DNA of 64,000 nt from CAYJBH01 sp964368815 (GCA_964368815.1 CAYJDA010000001.1:186001-250000), one strand, 5' to 3'; numbered from the stretch's first letter, positions 1-9,834 are shown. Numbers and translations are program-made. Notes: generated by a model from the letters alone, not told the origin.

Positions 1-962
1 GTATTAACCAGCTCTGCTTCCGCTTCAAGCCCAAATGAATATTTAAGCATCATACCAACCGAGAGTATTGTTGCAAGCGGATTTGCAACTCCCTTGCCGG
101 CAATATCAGGTGCCGACCCGTGTATAGGTTCATATAGACCGTTTTTGGTTACACCGAGCGATGACGATGGTAGCATTCCGATAGAGCCGGTTACCATGGA
201 TGCCTCATCGGATAAGATGTCTCCAAACATATTTTCAGTTACAATAACATCAAACTGTCTCGGATTACGAACAAGCTGCATGGCACAGTTATCAACCAAC
301 ATATCAGAGTATTCTACCTCCGGATATTCTTTGGCAACCCTATGGGCAACTTCCCGCCAGAGACGGCTGGATTCCAAAACATTAGCCTTGTCTACCGAGC
401 AGAGCTTTTTTCTGCGAACCATAGCCATATCAAAACCTACACGCATGATTCGCTCAACTTCTTTTTCACTGTATATCATGGTGTCGTATGCCGCCTCGCC
501 CATTTCATCTGTATTTCGACGACCTCTTTCACCAAAGTACGCTCCTCCTATAAGCTCTCTAACCACAACAAAATCAAGTCCACCCTCGGTTATTTCGGGC
601 TTAAGTGGACAGGCATCACGAAGCTCATCAAATAGCACAGCAGGGCGAATATTTGCAAAAAGTCCCATTGCGCTTCTAATGCCAAGTAGTGCACGCTCGG
701 GTCGCATATTTCCGGGAAGTGTATCCCATTTAGGTCCGCCTACTGCCCCAAGTAACACGCTGTCGGCTGCTAAACATATATCAATCGAACTCGATGGCAA
801 CGGCTCTCCATGCTTGTCTATTGCCATTCCACCGGCATCCACCTCGGTATATTCGAAGCAATGTCCAAACTTTTCTCCTATTTTATCCAGAACTCGAACC
901 GCCTCGGTTATTATCTCAGGACCGATTCCGTCTCCCCTTATTAATGCTATTTTATAGTTCAT
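1..962 (-). CDS. leuB: 3-isopropylmalate dehydrogenase, 3' end cut by window edge
   Basis: Oxidatively decarboxylates 3-isopropylmalate to 2-oxoisocaproate in cytosolic leucine synthesis, using NAD and a divalent metal. Reading the minus strand from ATG at 962 gives about 320 uninterrupted codons of a family usually near 355 residues. The N-terminal RGDGIGPE motif and the late NMFGDILSDEASM stretch, which carries metal-binding aspartates, are both present. The reading frame is open to base 1, so the C-terminus lies outside the window. An AAAGGA ribosome site sits 12 bases before the start, a rather long spacing. It is the last visible gene of the ilv-leu operon, about 20 bases after leuD. Identification is secure; only the end is unseen. 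Confidence 0.95.
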   Translation of the reverse strand, partial: MNYKIALIRGDGIGPEIITEAVRVLDKIGEKFGHCFEYTEVDAGGMAIDKHGEPLPSSSIDICLAADSVLLGAVGGPKWDTLPGNMRPERALLGIRSAMGLFANIRPAVLFDELRDACPLKPEITEGGLDFVVVRELIGGAYFGERGRRNTDEMGEAAYDTMIYSEKEVERIMRVGFDMAMVRRKKLCSVDKANVLESSRLWREVAHRVAKEYPEVEYSDMLVDNCAMQLVRNPRQFDVIVTENMFGDILSDEASMVTGSIGMLPSSSLGVTKNGLYEPIHGSAPDIAGKGVANPLATILSVGMMLKYSFGLEAEAELVN

Positions 963-981
963 AATTTTGTATAATCCTTTA

Positions 982-1452
982 CTATTTTAACGACTCCAGC
1001 AAACTGCCTTTTTCCTTAATGTTTCGAACAAACTCCGGCAATGGAGATGTTTTATACTCCGCCCCTGTAGTATGATTTTTAATTATTCCATTTATAACAT
1101 CAACACTCACATCATCTCCCGCGGATATATTCTTTACCGCTTCGGGACACTCAACAATGTTTAAGCCTATATTAATGGCATTACGATAAAAAATCCTTGC
1201 AAAGGTATTGGCAATAACACAGTCAATACCACAGGTTTTTATTACCAACGGGGCATGCTCACGGGATGATCCACACCCAAAGTTGTCGGTTGCAACAATT
1301 ATATCGCCTGCCTTTACCTTTTTAACAAATTCTGCATCAATATCTTCCATTGCATGCTGTGACAGCTCATTGGCATCACTGGAGTTAAGATATCTTGCCG
1401 GAATAATAACGTCGGTATCAACGTTAGCTCCGTATTTAAAAACACTACCCAT
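982..1452 (-). CDS. leuD: 3-isopropylmalate dehydratase small subunit
   Basis: Small (swivel) subunit of isopropylmalate isomerase, which pairs with LeuC to convert 2- to 3-isopropylmalate. The 156-residue protein matches the short LeuD type of anaerobes and archaea rather than the roughly 200-residue proteobacterial form. The substrate-recognition loop GCGSSREHAP is at residues 59-68. The start has AAAGGAT 9 bases upstream. It follows leuC by about 30 bases in the same operon and precedes leuB. Confidence 0.95.
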   Translation of the reverse strand: MGSVFKYGANVDTDVIIPARYLNSSDANELSQHAMEDIDAEFVKKVKAGDIIVATDNFGCGSSREHAPLVIKTCGIDCVIANTFARIFYRNAINIGLNIVECPEAVKNISAGDDVSVDVINGIIKNHTTGAEYKTSPLPEFVRNIKEKGSLLESLK

Positions 1453-1483
1453 TATTTATTTATCCTTTCCTTTAACTGTATTT

Positions 1484-2734
1484 TTAGGGTTGAGCTATAT
1501 AGCCTTTAATTGCCGAGGCTGCCGCCACGGCCGGAGAAGCAAGATAAACCTCACTCTCAGGATGACCCATACGCCCTACAAAATTTCTATTTGTGGTCGC
1601 CACGGCACGTTCACCCTTTGCCAAAATACCCATATGTCCACCAAGACATGGGCCGCATGTCGGTGCTGAGATTGCGCAACCCGCATCAAGGAATATGTCG
1701 AAATAACCCGCCTTCATTGCATCGCGATATATTTTCTGTGTTGCCGGAATGACTATACAACGAACTCCTTTTGAAACTTTTTGACCCTTAAACACCTCAG
1801 CAGCGGTTTTAAGATCGGAAAATCGACCATTTGTGCATGATCCTATTACAACTTGATCGATTTCTACTTTCCCTGCCTCATCTACTGTTTTGGTGTTTTC
1901 AGGTAGATGTGGAAAAGCAACAGTTGGTTTTAATTTCGAGAGGTCGATTGTATAACACTCATCATATTCGGCATCAGCATCAGGTTTAAATTCGGTATAG
2001 CTACGGTTTGTGGTTGTTTTTAGATATTCGCGTGTAATCTCGTCCACCTCAAATATACCGTTCTTCGCTCCCGCCTCTATCGCCATGTTGGTTATACAAA
2101 GACGGTCGTCGATTGAAAGGTTTGCTACTCCCTCACCACAGAATTCCATAGATTTATAAAGAGCACCATCTACGCCAATCATTCCGATAATGTGAAGTAT
2201 TATATCTTTGCCGCCAACCCATTTAGATGGCTTGCCTATTAACTCAAATTTTATAGCCGACGGAACTTTAAACCATGCCATACCTTCATACATTCCTGCC
2301 GCCATATCGGTAGAACCTACTCCGGTAGAGAATGCCCCGAGAGCACCATATGTACATGTGTGGCTGTCAGCACCAATAACCGCATCTCCGGGTATAACAA
2401 GGCCTTTCTCCGGAAGCAATGCATGCTCTACTCCAACTTCACCGGTATCATAATAGTTTGTTATATCATATTTTTTTGCAAAATCGCGGCATTGTTTGCA
2501 TTGTTCAGCCGCTTTAATATCTTTATTGGGGGTAAAATGATCCATAACCAAACATATCTTTTCTTTATCAAAAACTTTGTCAAGACCTGCTTTGTTAAAT
2601 TCATTTATCGCAACCGGAGAGGTAATATCGTTACCTAAAACTAAATCGAGTTTTGCTTTTATTAGCTCACCGGCTACTACCTTTTCCTTGCCACTATGTG
2701 CGGCAAGAATTTTTTGTGTCATTGTCATTCCCAT
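1484..2734 (-). CDS. leuC: 3-isopropylmalate dehydratase large subunit
   Basis: Catalytic [4Fe-4S] subunit of isopropylmalate isomerase in leucine synthesis. The 416-residue length fits the short LeuC class (homoaconitase-like, HacA/LeuC2). The cluster ligands are C300 (in GSCTNGR), C360 and C363 (in TCGPCLGG), and GADSHTCTYGALG at 121-133 is the conserved substrate loop. The start is supported by AAGGAG 9 bases upstream of ATG at 2734; a second in-frame ATG lies two codons later. It lies between cimA and leuD. The heterodimer may also act on citramalate in the CimA isoleucine route; that is family knowledge, not visible here. Confidence 0.95.
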   Translation of the reverse strand: MGMTMTQKILAAHSGKEKVVAGELIKAKLDLVLGNDITSPVAINEFNKAGLDKVFDKEKICLVMDHFTPNKDIKAAEQCKQCRDFAKKYDITNYYDTGEVGVEHALLPEKGLVIPGDAVIGADSHTCTYGALGAFSTGVGSTDMAAGMYEGMAWFKVPSAIKFELIGKPSKWVGGKDIILHIIGMIGVDGALYKSMEFCGEGVANLSIDDRLCITNMAIEAGAKNGIFEVDEITREYLKTTTNRSYTEFKPDADAEYDECYTIDLSKLKPTVAFPHLPENTKTVDEAGKVEIDQVVIGSCTNGRFSDLKTAAEVFKGQKVSKGVRCIVIPATQKIYRDAMKAGYFDIFLDAGCAISAPTCGPCLGGHMGILAKGERAVATTNRNFVGRMGHPESEVYLASPAVAAASAIKGYIAQP

Positions 2735-2739
2735 CGTGA

Positions 2740-4335
2740 TTATCTCCTTTCCATTAACAGTTGATAGTTGAAACTTTCTACCAGTGCATTAAAGCTGGCA
2801 TTAATTATATCAGAGGAAACCGCAACTGTTGTCCATTCTGTTTCGCCGTTAGAGCTGGTAATAAACACTCTAACCTTACTGCCTGTTCCTTTACTACCCT
2901 CAATTACCCTCACCTTATAGTCGATAAGAACAATATTTTTCAGTTGAGGATAGACCGGTTCAAGCGCAGAGCGTAGAGCACTGTTTAGTGCGTCTACAGG
3001 GCCATCACCCTCAGCGGCATTAATATTACTTTTTTCCTTTGCCGTTATTTTAACAACAGCAGTTGATGGATTATAACGTTCACGGTCAGCGGATAGACGC
3101 TCACCCTGCACCTTAAAATATTCCACGCCAAAAAAAGGTTCATAATCACCTGTTACACAGAGTACCATCAGCTCAAAACTTGCCGGCGCTGCTTCGTATT
3201 GGTAACCCTGGTGTTCCTGCTCCTTTAACCTTGCAAGAATATTTTTTGCAATATCACTCTCCTTGTCAAGACCGGGATAAAATCTTTCTATCTGTGAGAG
3301 AACTGCCTTTCTCCCAGCAACTTCGCTTATCAACAACCTACGTCGATTTCCCACCAGCTCCGGTTCAATATGCTCAAAGCTTTTGGTTAATTTTCCAATT
3401 CCATCTATGTGCATACCGCCCTTATGAGCAAATGCAGAGTTGCCAACAAAAGGAGAATTACTGCTGAGGTTGAGGTTTGCTATAGCTGCCATCTGTTCAG
3501 CTACAAACGTTAGCGACTCCATTTTTTTAGCTGTAATGCAATTATACCCTAACTTTAACTGAAGAATCGGTATTATTGTAGAGAGATTTGAGTTTCCTGT
3601 TCGCTCCCCTATTCCAAGGAAGGTTCCCTGAACCTGCCTAGCTCCCACTTCAACAGCGGCTACCGAGTTTGCAACGGCAAGCCCGCTGTCGTTATGGCAG
3701 TGAATACCCACCTTAACCTGAGGGAACTTGTTAACAACTTCTTTTGTTATCTCGGTTATCTCATTTACAAGACACCCACCATTTGTGTCACAGAGTGCAA
3801 GTGTAACAGCGCCGCCGTCCACTGCTGCCTCAAGTGTTTTTAGTGCATAATCAGAAGACTCTTTATAACCATCGTAAAAATGTTCGGCATCGTAAATAAC
3901 CGTTTTACCTTTTTCGGTAAAAAATCTAACCGTGTCGGTTATCATCTCAAGATTTTCCTCTAAAGTTGCATTTATCACTTTGGTAACATGCAGCTCAGAA
4001 CTTTTTCCGAATATCGCAACTGCTTCGGTATTAGCCTTAAGTAGCGACTTAACATTATCATCCTGTTCAACATTTATGTTTCGACGGCGTGTTGAACCAA
4101 AGGCTACTATCTTCGAATTGGTTAGCTTAAGTTGAGAAATTTTTTCGAAAAACGCTAAATCCTTGGGGTTAGAACCGGGGTTTCCCGCCTCAATATAGTG
4201 AAAGCCAAGTTCGTCAAGTAATTCTACTATCTTAATCTTATCTTCCACAGTAAAGGTAACGCCCTCGCCCTGTGCTCCGTCACGCAGAGTTGAGTCGAAT
4301 AATTCTATCGTTTTAGATTCTTTGTTTTGAGACAT
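2740..4335 (-). CDS. cimA: (R)-citramalate synthase
   Basis: Condenses pyruvate with acetyl-CoA to citramalate, the first step of threonine-independent isoleucine synthesis. The protein has the HMGL/IPMS TIM-barrel start FDSTLRDGAQGEGV and the metal-binding HCHND, then a LeuA-type dimer/regulatory domain from about residue 400. The variant DGAQGEGV (not DGEQSPG) and EAGNPGSNPKD place it with the long CimA family (TIGR00977 type, about 530 residues) and not with LeuA. The longest frame starts at 4344, but AAGGGG is directly against that ATG; the ATG at 4335 has it 9 bases upstream and was chosen, giving 531 residues. The ribosome site overlaps the leuA stop, so translation is probably coupled. 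Allosteric inhibition by isoleucine is likely but inferred. Confidence 0.9.
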   Translation of the reverse strand: MSQNKESKTIELFDSTLRDGAQGEGVTFTVEDKIKIVELLDELGFHYIEAGNPGSNPKDLAFFEKISQLKLTNSKIVAFGSTRRRNINVEQDDNVKSLLKANTEAVAIFGKSSELHVTKVINATLEENLEMITDTVRFFTEKGKTVIYDAEHFYDGYKESSDYALKTLEAAVDGGAVTLALCDTNGGCLVNEITEITKEVVNKFPQVKVGIHCHNDSGLAVANSVAAVEVGARQVQGTFLGIGERTGNSNLSTIIPILQLKLGYNCITAKKMESLTFVAEQMAAIANLNLSSNSPFVGNSAFAHKGGMHIDGIGKLTKSFEHIEPELVGNRRRLLISEVAGRKAVLSQIERFYPGLDKESDIAKNILARLKEQEHQGYQYEAAPASFELMVLCVTGDYEPFFGVEYFKVQGERLSADRERYNPSTAVVKITAKEKSNINAAEGDGPVDALNSALRSALEPVYPQLKNIVLIDYKVRVIEGSKGTGSKVRVFITSSNGETEWTTVAVSSDIINASFNALVESFNYQLLMERR

Positions 4336-4349
4336 GAAAACCATCCCCT

Positions 4350-5867
4350 TTAGCTCTTATTCTCCATTATTTTGTTAATACCGTTTAGGTAGGCAAGAAT
4401 ACTGGCTTCAACTACATCGGTTGATATTCCTCGTCCGTTATAAATTCTGGAGTTGTGCGATAGCTTTATCGCTACCTCTCCCTGGGCATCCTCTCCCTCG
4501 GATACCGCATTAATATGATACTCTTCTAGGGTCGGAATAATCCCCACAATTTCGTTAATTGCGTTATATGATGCCTCAATCTGTCCACTTCCTAGCGCTG
4601 TTTTAACGACTACATCACCCTGCGAATTTTTTAGTTTAATTGTAGATGTAGCGTCAATATTTGTTCCGGCATTTACAACAAAACTTACCAACGACATTTC
4701 CTGAACCTGTTGCTCAACATGGCTGTCCACAATAGCCTCAAGGTCTCGATCGGTAATATTTTTTTTGCGGTCACAAAGCTGTTTAAACTTAACAAATGCT
4801 TCATCCTGCTCTTCCTTGGTTAATGAGAAACCAAGTTGATTTAGCCTATCGCAGAACGCATGTCTTCCGGAATGTTTACCGAGAACCATCTTGTTTGAAG
4901 CATAGCCGACACTTTCCGGTGTCATAATCTCGTAGGTTTCACGATTTGCAAGAACTCCGTGCTGGTGTATTCCTGCTTCATGAGCAAATGCATTAGCTCC
5001 TACAATTGCCTTATTAGGAACAACATTAACTCCAATAATATGGGATAGCAATCGGCTTGTTCTGTATATCTGGGTTGTGTCGAGGTTTATAGTTGAGTTG
5101 TAATGGCCTTGTCTTGTTACCAGCGCCATAGCCACCTCTTCAAGTGCCGCATTTCCGGCACGCTCACCAATTCCGTTAATGGTGCACTCAACCTGAGTTG
5201 CGCCTGCTTCAATAGCGGCAAGTGAGTTAGCTACACCAAGGCCTAAATCGTTATGACAATGGGTGGACAGGATTACGTTATCGACACCTCTCACCCTCTC
5301 CTTAACAGCTTTCACAAGTTGATACATTTCGCTCGGAGTTGAATAACCCACTGTATCGGGAATGTTAAGCACCGTTGCTCCTGCCGCTATGGCACGGCTA
5401 AATGCTTCACACAAAAATTCAACGTCACTTCGCGAAGCGTCCTCTGCTGAAAATTCTACCTCGGCGGATAAGCTTTTCGCAAGGGCAACCATCTCATCAA
5501 TTGTATCTAAAACTTGATTTTTACTCATTCTCAGTTTATGTTCAAGATGGATATCACTCGTGGCAATAAAGGTATGGATAACGGGATGCACAGCGCCCTT
5601 TAAAGCCTCTGCCGAGCGGCGAATATCCCCCTCAACTGCACGCGATAAACTTGCAACCTTTGCATGTTTAACTACCTCTGCAACAGCACGCACCGACTCA
5701 AAGTCGCCGGGCGAAGATATTGCAAAACCTGCCTCAATTACATCAACATTAAGTCGTTCCAGCTGTCTTGCAATCTCAATTTTCTCCGGAAGGTTCATGG
5801 AACAACCGGGAGATTGCTCACCGTCACGTAATGTTGTATCAAAAAAAATAATATTGTTCTGGCTCAT
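4350..5867 (-). CDS. leuA: 2-isopropylmalate synthase
   Basis: Committed step of leucine synthesis: 2-oxoisovalerate plus acetyl-CoA gives 2-isopropylmalate. DTTLRDGEQSPG at residues 10-21 and HCHND with H203 and H205 are the metal and substrate site. The catalytic barrel covers about 5-270, a linker follows, and the C-terminal LeuA dimer domain (about 365-505) is where leucine feedback acts in the family. Length 505 is normal for the class I enzyme. An AAAGGA site precedes the ATG by 12 bases. The gene lies between ilvD and cimA, so two paralogous Claisen-type synthases are adjacent and co-transcribed. Confidence 0.95.
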   Translation of the reverse strand: MSQNNIIFFDTTLRDGEQSPGCSMNLPEKIEIARQLERLNVDVIEAGFAISSPGDFESVRAVAEVVKHAKVASLSRAVEGDIRRSAEALKGAVHPVIHTFIATSDIHLEHKLRMSKNQVLDTIDEMVALAKSLSAEVEFSAEDASRSDVEFLCEAFSRAIAAGATVLNIPDTVGYSTPSEMYQLVKAVKERVRGVDNVILSTHCHNDLGLGVANSLAAIEAGATQVECTINGIGERAGNAALEEVAMALVTRQGHYNSTINLDTTQIYRTSRLLSHIIGVNVVPNKAIVGANAFAHEAGIHQHGVLANRETYEIMTPESVGYASNKMVLGKHSGRHAFCDRLNQLGFSLTKEEQDEAFVKFKQLCDRKKNITDRDLEAIVDSHVEQQVQEMSLVSFVVNAGTNIDATSTIKLKNSQGDVVVKTALGSGQIEASYNAINEIVGIIPTLEEYHINAVSEGEDAQGEVAIKLSHNSRIYNGRGISTDVVEASILAYLNGINKIMENKS

Positions 5868-5885
5868 ATTTGTTTATTGTCCTTT

Positions 5886-7541
5886 CTATTCCAGTATCGC
5901 ACCCGATGCCGCACTGCTTACTAACTTTGCATAGCGTGAAAGTACTCCTGTTTTTATCTTTGGTGGTAACAATTCCGTTACCTTTTGTCGTGCCGCAAAC
6001 TCCTCGTCAGATATTTCAAGGGTTATCACCCCTGCCGGAATGTCGATATAGATAGTATCACCATCGTTGACATATGCAATAGGACCGCCTGAGGCCGCTT
6101 CAGGTGAAATATGTCCAAGAGCCGCTCCTCTTGTTGCCCCTGAAAAACGTCCATCAGTTATCAATGTTACCGAGCTGTCTAAGCCCATTCCTGCAAGTGT
6201 AGCCGTCGGTGAGAGCATCTCCCTCATTCCGGGGCCTCCTTTCGGGCCTTCGTAACGAATTACAACACAGTCTCCGGGCTTAATTGCGCCCATTTTTATT
6301 TCTGCTATAGCCTCTTCTTCACTGTTGAATACCCTTGCATTTCCGCGAGTAACCATCATGTTTTCAGCTACCGCACTGCGTTTCACAACGCAGCCATCAG
6401 GCGCAAGATTACCTTTTAATACCGCAATACCTCCTGTTTTACTGTATGGGTTTTCCACCGTGCGGATAAACTCGGTATCATTAATATCATCAAACACCAA
6501 AGCTTTAACGCTTTTTCCGCTAACTGTCAAACAGTCACCATCAAGTAGGTTTGCATTAAGTAATCTGTACATAACTGCAGGGATTCCTCCGGCAGCATGG
6601 AGATCTTCAATAAAGTGATACCCGGCCGGTGCTAACCGACATAGGTTAGGTGTGTTATCACTTATTTCGTTTGCAAGTGAAAGCTCTAACTTTACTCCGG
6701 CCTCATGTGCAATCGCCGGAAGGTGTAACATGGAGTTTGTAGAACATCCTAATGCCATATCCACTGTTAATCCGTTTCGAAAAGCCTGTTCGGTTAAAAT
6801 ATCGCGAGGGCATATATTTTCGGCCACGAGAGCTACGGCACGACGACCCGTCTCTCGGGCCAAAATAAGTCGATCCGAATAAACGGCCGGAATTGTTCCG
6901 TTAAACGGAAGTGCCAACCCAAGAGCTTCAGAAAGGCAGTTCATAGAGTTTGCAGTAAACATTCCGCTACACGACCCAACACTTGGGCAGGCAGTACATT
7001 CTATTTCGGTTAGCTGTTCTTTAGTAGCTTTTCCTGCTATTTCCTTGCCAACAACCTCAAAAACGTCGGTTAAAGATAGTCTCATATCCCCTGTTTTTCC
7101 GGCAAGCATTGCACCTCCGGATACTATAATAGAAGGTATATTTAGCCTTGCCGCCGCCATCATCATTCCGGGAACAACCTTATCACAGTTAGGAATAAGA
7201 ACCAGCCCGTCAAATCTGTGAGCCTCGGCAAGAGTTTCGATGCTGTCAGCAATAAGTTCTCTTGAAACCAAGGAGTAATGCATACCTTTGTGCCCCATCG
7301 CTATACCGTCGCATACGGCTATTGCCGGCACTTCTATAGGCAGCCCGCCTGCTTCCAATACGCCTTCACGAGCCGCCTTTGCAATGGTATCAAGATGAAG
7401 ATGGCCCGGAACCACCTCACTTTGAGAGTTAACTATGCCTATTATGGGTCGTTCAAGGTCTTTTTTACTTAGCCCTAATGCTTTAAAAAGGCTACGTTGC
7501 GGTGCTCGTTGATCACCTGTTTTAACAGAATCACTTCTCAT
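5886..7541 (-). CDS. ilvD: dihydroxy-acid dehydratase
   Basis: Dehydrates 2,3-dihydroxy-isovalerate and -methylvalerate in valine, leucine and isoleucine synthesis. The 551-residue protein carries NCDKVVPGM (C119) and CGSCSGMF-like residues around C191 as cluster ligands, and CDGIAMGHKGM at 77-87. At the position where the oxygen-stable [2Fe-2S] plant-type enzymes have a cysteine, this one reads VPGHLHL, as in the E. coli enzyme, so an oxygen-labile [4Fe-4S] cluster is expected, fitting an anaerobe. A longer frame opens at 7580, but GGAGAGGG lies 8 bases before the ATG at 7541. That start overlaps the end of ilvN by 11 bases, so the two are translationally coupled. Confidence 0.96.
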   Translation of the reverse strand: MRSDSVKTGDQRAPQRSLFKALGLSKKDLERPIIGIVNSQSEVVPGHLHLDTIAKAAREGVLEAGGLPIEVPAIAVCDGIAMGHKGMHYSLVSRELIADSIETLAEAHRFDGLVLIPNCDKVVPGMMMAAARLNIPSIIVSGGAMLAGKTGDMRLSLTDVFEVVGKEIAGKATKEQLTEIECTACPSVGSCSGMFTANSMNCLSEALGLALPFNGTIPAVYSDRLILARETGRRAVALVAENICPRDILTEQAFRNGLTVDMALGCSTNSMLHLPAIAHEAGVKLELSLANEISDNTPNLCRLAPAGYHFIEDLHAAGGIPAVMYRLLNANLLDGDCLTVSGKSVKALVFDDINDTEFIRTVENPYSKTGGIAVLKGNLAPDGCVVKRSAVAENMMVTRGNARVFNSEEEAIAEIKMGAIKPGDCVVIRYEGPKGGPGMREMLSPTATLAGMGLDSSVTLITDGRFSGATRGAALGHISPEAASGGPIAYVNDGDTIYIDIPAGVITLEISDEEFAARQKVTELLPPKIKTGVLSRYAKLVSSAASGAILE

Positions 7542-8031
7542 CTTTAAAACCCTCTCCTCGTGGTAGTGCTGATACACCACTTCTTACAACCTGAAGAATT
7601 TTAAAAGGCTTCATTAATTCAATAAATGCATCAACCTTGCCGCTATCTCCTGTAAGTTCAAACATCAAGGAGTGTTCAGAAACATCAATAACCTTTGCTC
7701 TGAAAATTGAACCGGTTGAAATAACCTCATGTCGTCTGCTAATATCACAACAAATTTTAATTAATACATATTCCCTAATAACAGCATTATCAGTACTCAG
7801 GAATACTACATTTCTGACATCTTCCTGCTTTGCTAACTGTTTTTCAATCTGCTCTACTACCGACGGCTCCCCTGTAACCGAAATGGTCATACGGGAAACG
7901 TTAATATGTTCGGTAGCCGCTACAGTAAGGCTATCGATATTGTAATCACGTCTTGTAAATAAACCGGAAATCCTCGACAAAACTCCGGGATGATTATCTA
8001 CCAGTGCAGACAGCACATAGCTCTTTTCCAT
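7531..8031 (-). CDS. ilvN: acetolactate synthase small (regulatory) subunit
   Basis: Regulatory partner of IlvB; its N-terminal ACT domain (about residues 3-75, starting SYVLSALVDNHPGVLSRISG) binds valine for feedback control in this family. The second half matches the AHAS small-subunit C-terminal domain. The 166-residue length is typical. A GTG twelve bases further out would run through the ribosome site; the ATG at 8031 is preceded by GGAGG at 5 bases and is preferred. It starts 18 bases after the ilvB stop and overlaps ilvD. The gene may be named ilvH in other schemes. Confidence 0.95.
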   Translation of the reverse strand: MEKSYVLSALVDNHPGVLSRISGLFTRRDYNIDSLTVAATEHINVSRMTISVTGEPSVVEQIEKQLAKQEDVRNVVFLSTDNAVIREYVLIKICCDISRRHEVISTGSIFRAKVIDVSEHSLMFELTGDSGKVDAFIELMKPFKILQVVRSGVSALPRGEGFKDEK

Positions 8032-8049
8032 ATTTTCCTCCACTAATTA

Positions 8050-9726
8050 TTAGTTGTCAATTCGATAGATCTGTTCATCAAAACTCTTACCCGGAGTAAC
8101 CATCGGCAAAACGTTTACATCCATGTCGATAGTTACATCCACAACAACCGGCCCGGTCTCCTTGATAGCGCTACATAGGGTTGGCATAACCTCATCATGG
8201 TTTTCAACCTTGTAGCCCTTTGCGCCGAACGCCTCGGCAAGCTTCACAAAATCGGTCTGTCTATCAAGAGTTGTTGCGCTATACCGCTGATTAAACATGG
8301 CTTTTTGCCACTGCCTAACCATGCCTAAAACTCCGTTATTCATGATAACGATAACTATATTACAGTTATGTTTAACCGCAGTTGCAAGTTCATTTAAGTT
8401 CATGCCAAAGCTGCCATCTCCTGTAAAAAGAACAGTTTGTTTATCCGGTTTGGCAAAGTTGCATCCTATAGCAGCGCCAAGTCCGAAACCCATTGTTCCG
8501 AGACCTCCACTTGAGATGAATGTTCTCGGTTTTTTTATGGGGTATTTTTGCGCCGTCCAAATTTGATGCTGTCCCACATCAGTAACTATAATATCATCAT
8601 CATTTAAAAGACGGCTTACGCAGTCAATAACATATTGAGGGGAACACAGTAGGTTTTCACCCTCTTCTTTGCTGTTCTTTTTCTTCCAGATTGCCAACTG
8701 CTCCAGCCATCCATCGCGTGAGCGGAACGGCACTGTTTCACACAATTTCTTTAACGCCACCTTTACATCAGCCTCAACGGAAGCCGCAGTTTCAATATTT
8801 TTGTTTATTTCGCTACGATCTAAATCAATATGAATAACCTTAGCATTTCTTGCAAAGGTTTTTGAGTTACAGATAACACGGTCAGAAAATCTTGCACCTA
8901 TCGCAATTAGTAGATCGCTTGCAAGTACAGCCTGCGAAGATGTTTTACTGCCATGCATTCCAAGCATCCCGGTATACTCCGGCGCATCTGCCGGGTAAGA
9001 GCCTATTCCCATTAATGAAAGTGACACAGGCGCGTTTATACGTTTTGCAAAATCCATAAGTTCTTGCGATGCCTCTGCTGAGATAACGCCACCACCTGCA
9101 AAAATAACAGGGCGCTCGGATTGCTTTATCATTTCGGTAGCCGTAGCTATCTGTGCTTCAAAATCGTCTCCTATAAAAGGTTTGATAACCTCCGGAGTTT
9201 GCGGAGTAAACTCCGTTGTAGCTGCAAAAACATCCTTTAGCACATCGATAAGCACCGGCCCTTTACGTCCGCTTGTTGCTATTTTAAATGCTTTTCTCAT
9301 AACCTCAGCAAGGTCATTAATATCCTTAACAACAAAGTTATGCTTTGTTATAGGCATGGTGACCCCAAATATATCAATTTCCTGAAACGTATCCTTTCCA
9401 AGCTGTGGACGAGTAACATTTCCGGTTATTGCAACCATCGGTATGGAATCCATAAATGCGGTTGCTATTCCGGTAACCAGATTGGTAGCTCCGGGGCCGG
9501 AGGTAGCAATGCAAACACCTACCTTGCCGCTGGAGCGTGAGTACCCATCTGCGGCATGAGAAGCCCCCTGCTCATGTGCTGTTAACACATGCTTTATTTT
9601 CCCCTCGTATCCGTAAAGAGCATCGTATAGTGTAATAACATTTCCGCCCGGATATCCGAAAACGGTATCTATCGAATTTTCCAGAAGACATTCACAAACT
9701 ATCTGTGCTCCTGTTAATTTAGCCAT
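8050..9726 (-). CDS. ilvB: acetolactate synthase large (catalytic) subunit
   Basis: ThDP enzyme that joins two pyruvates to acetolactate (valine/leucine) or pyruvate with 2-oxobutyrate (isoleucine). The activating glutamate is in AHEQGASHAADGY (about residue 52). The central FAD/DHS-like domain spans roughly 190-330. The ThDP-Mg motif begins GDGSFGMNLNELAT and closes with VIMNN. Length about 558 is normal. Two consecutive ATGs occur at 9729 and 9726; AAGGAG is 3 and 6 bases away respectively, favouring 9726. It is the first gene of the ilv-leu operon behind a strong promoter. Confidence 0.96.
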   Translation of the reverse strand: MAKLTGAQIVCECLLENSIDTVFGYPGGNVITLYDALYGYEGKIKHVLTAHEQGASHAADGYSRSSGKVGVCIATSGPGATNLVTGIATAFMDSIPMVAITGNVTRPQLGKDTFQEIDIFGVTMPITKHNFVVKDINDLAEVMRKAFKIATSGRKGPVLIDVLKDVFAATTEFTPQTPEVIKPFIGDDFEAQIATATEMIKQSERPVIFAGGGVISAEASQELMDFAKRINAPVSLSLMGIGSYPADAPEYTGMLGMHGSKTSSQAVLASDLLIAIGARFSDRVICNSKTFARNAKVIHIDLDRSEINKNIETAASVEADVKVALKKLCETVPFRSRDGWLEQLAIWKKKNSKEEGENLLCSPQYVIDCVSRLLNDDDIIVTDVGQHQIWTAQKYPIKKPRTFISSGGLGTMGFGLGAAIGCNFAKPDKQTVLFTGDGSFGMNLNELATAVKHNCNIVIVIMNNGVLGMVRQWQKAMFNQRYSATTLDRQTDFVKLAEAFGAKGYKVENHDEVMPTLCSAIKETGPVVVDVTIDMDVNVLPMVTPGKSFDEQIYRIDN

Positions 9727-9773
9727 CATTTTCTCCTTCGCCCATCTATATTGATTAGTTTATAATTAGAATA

Positions 9774-9802
9774 AGAATACCATATTAATGCCTTAGGTTC
9801 AA
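9774..9802 (-). promoter_or_regulatory. sigma-A promoter of the ilv-leu operon
   Basis: On the minus strand TTGAAC (plus 9797-9802) and TATTCT (plus 9774-9779) are 17 bases apart. Only about 40 bases of leader follow before ilvB, too short for a T-box or peptide attenuator. It sits within 35 bases of the end of the upstream gene. Confidence 0.6.
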
Positions 9803-9834
9803 GTGTTTTACAAATAAATCGTAAAATAAATGTA

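Noticed and set aside
94..957. Long plus-strand reading frame opposite leuB
   Set aside because: It is antisense to a clearly recognisable leuB and encodes a Ser/Thr-rich product with no family features.
9727..9796. T-box or leader-peptide attenuator before ilvB
   Set aside because: The leader after the promoter is only about 40 bases and has no stem or terminator.
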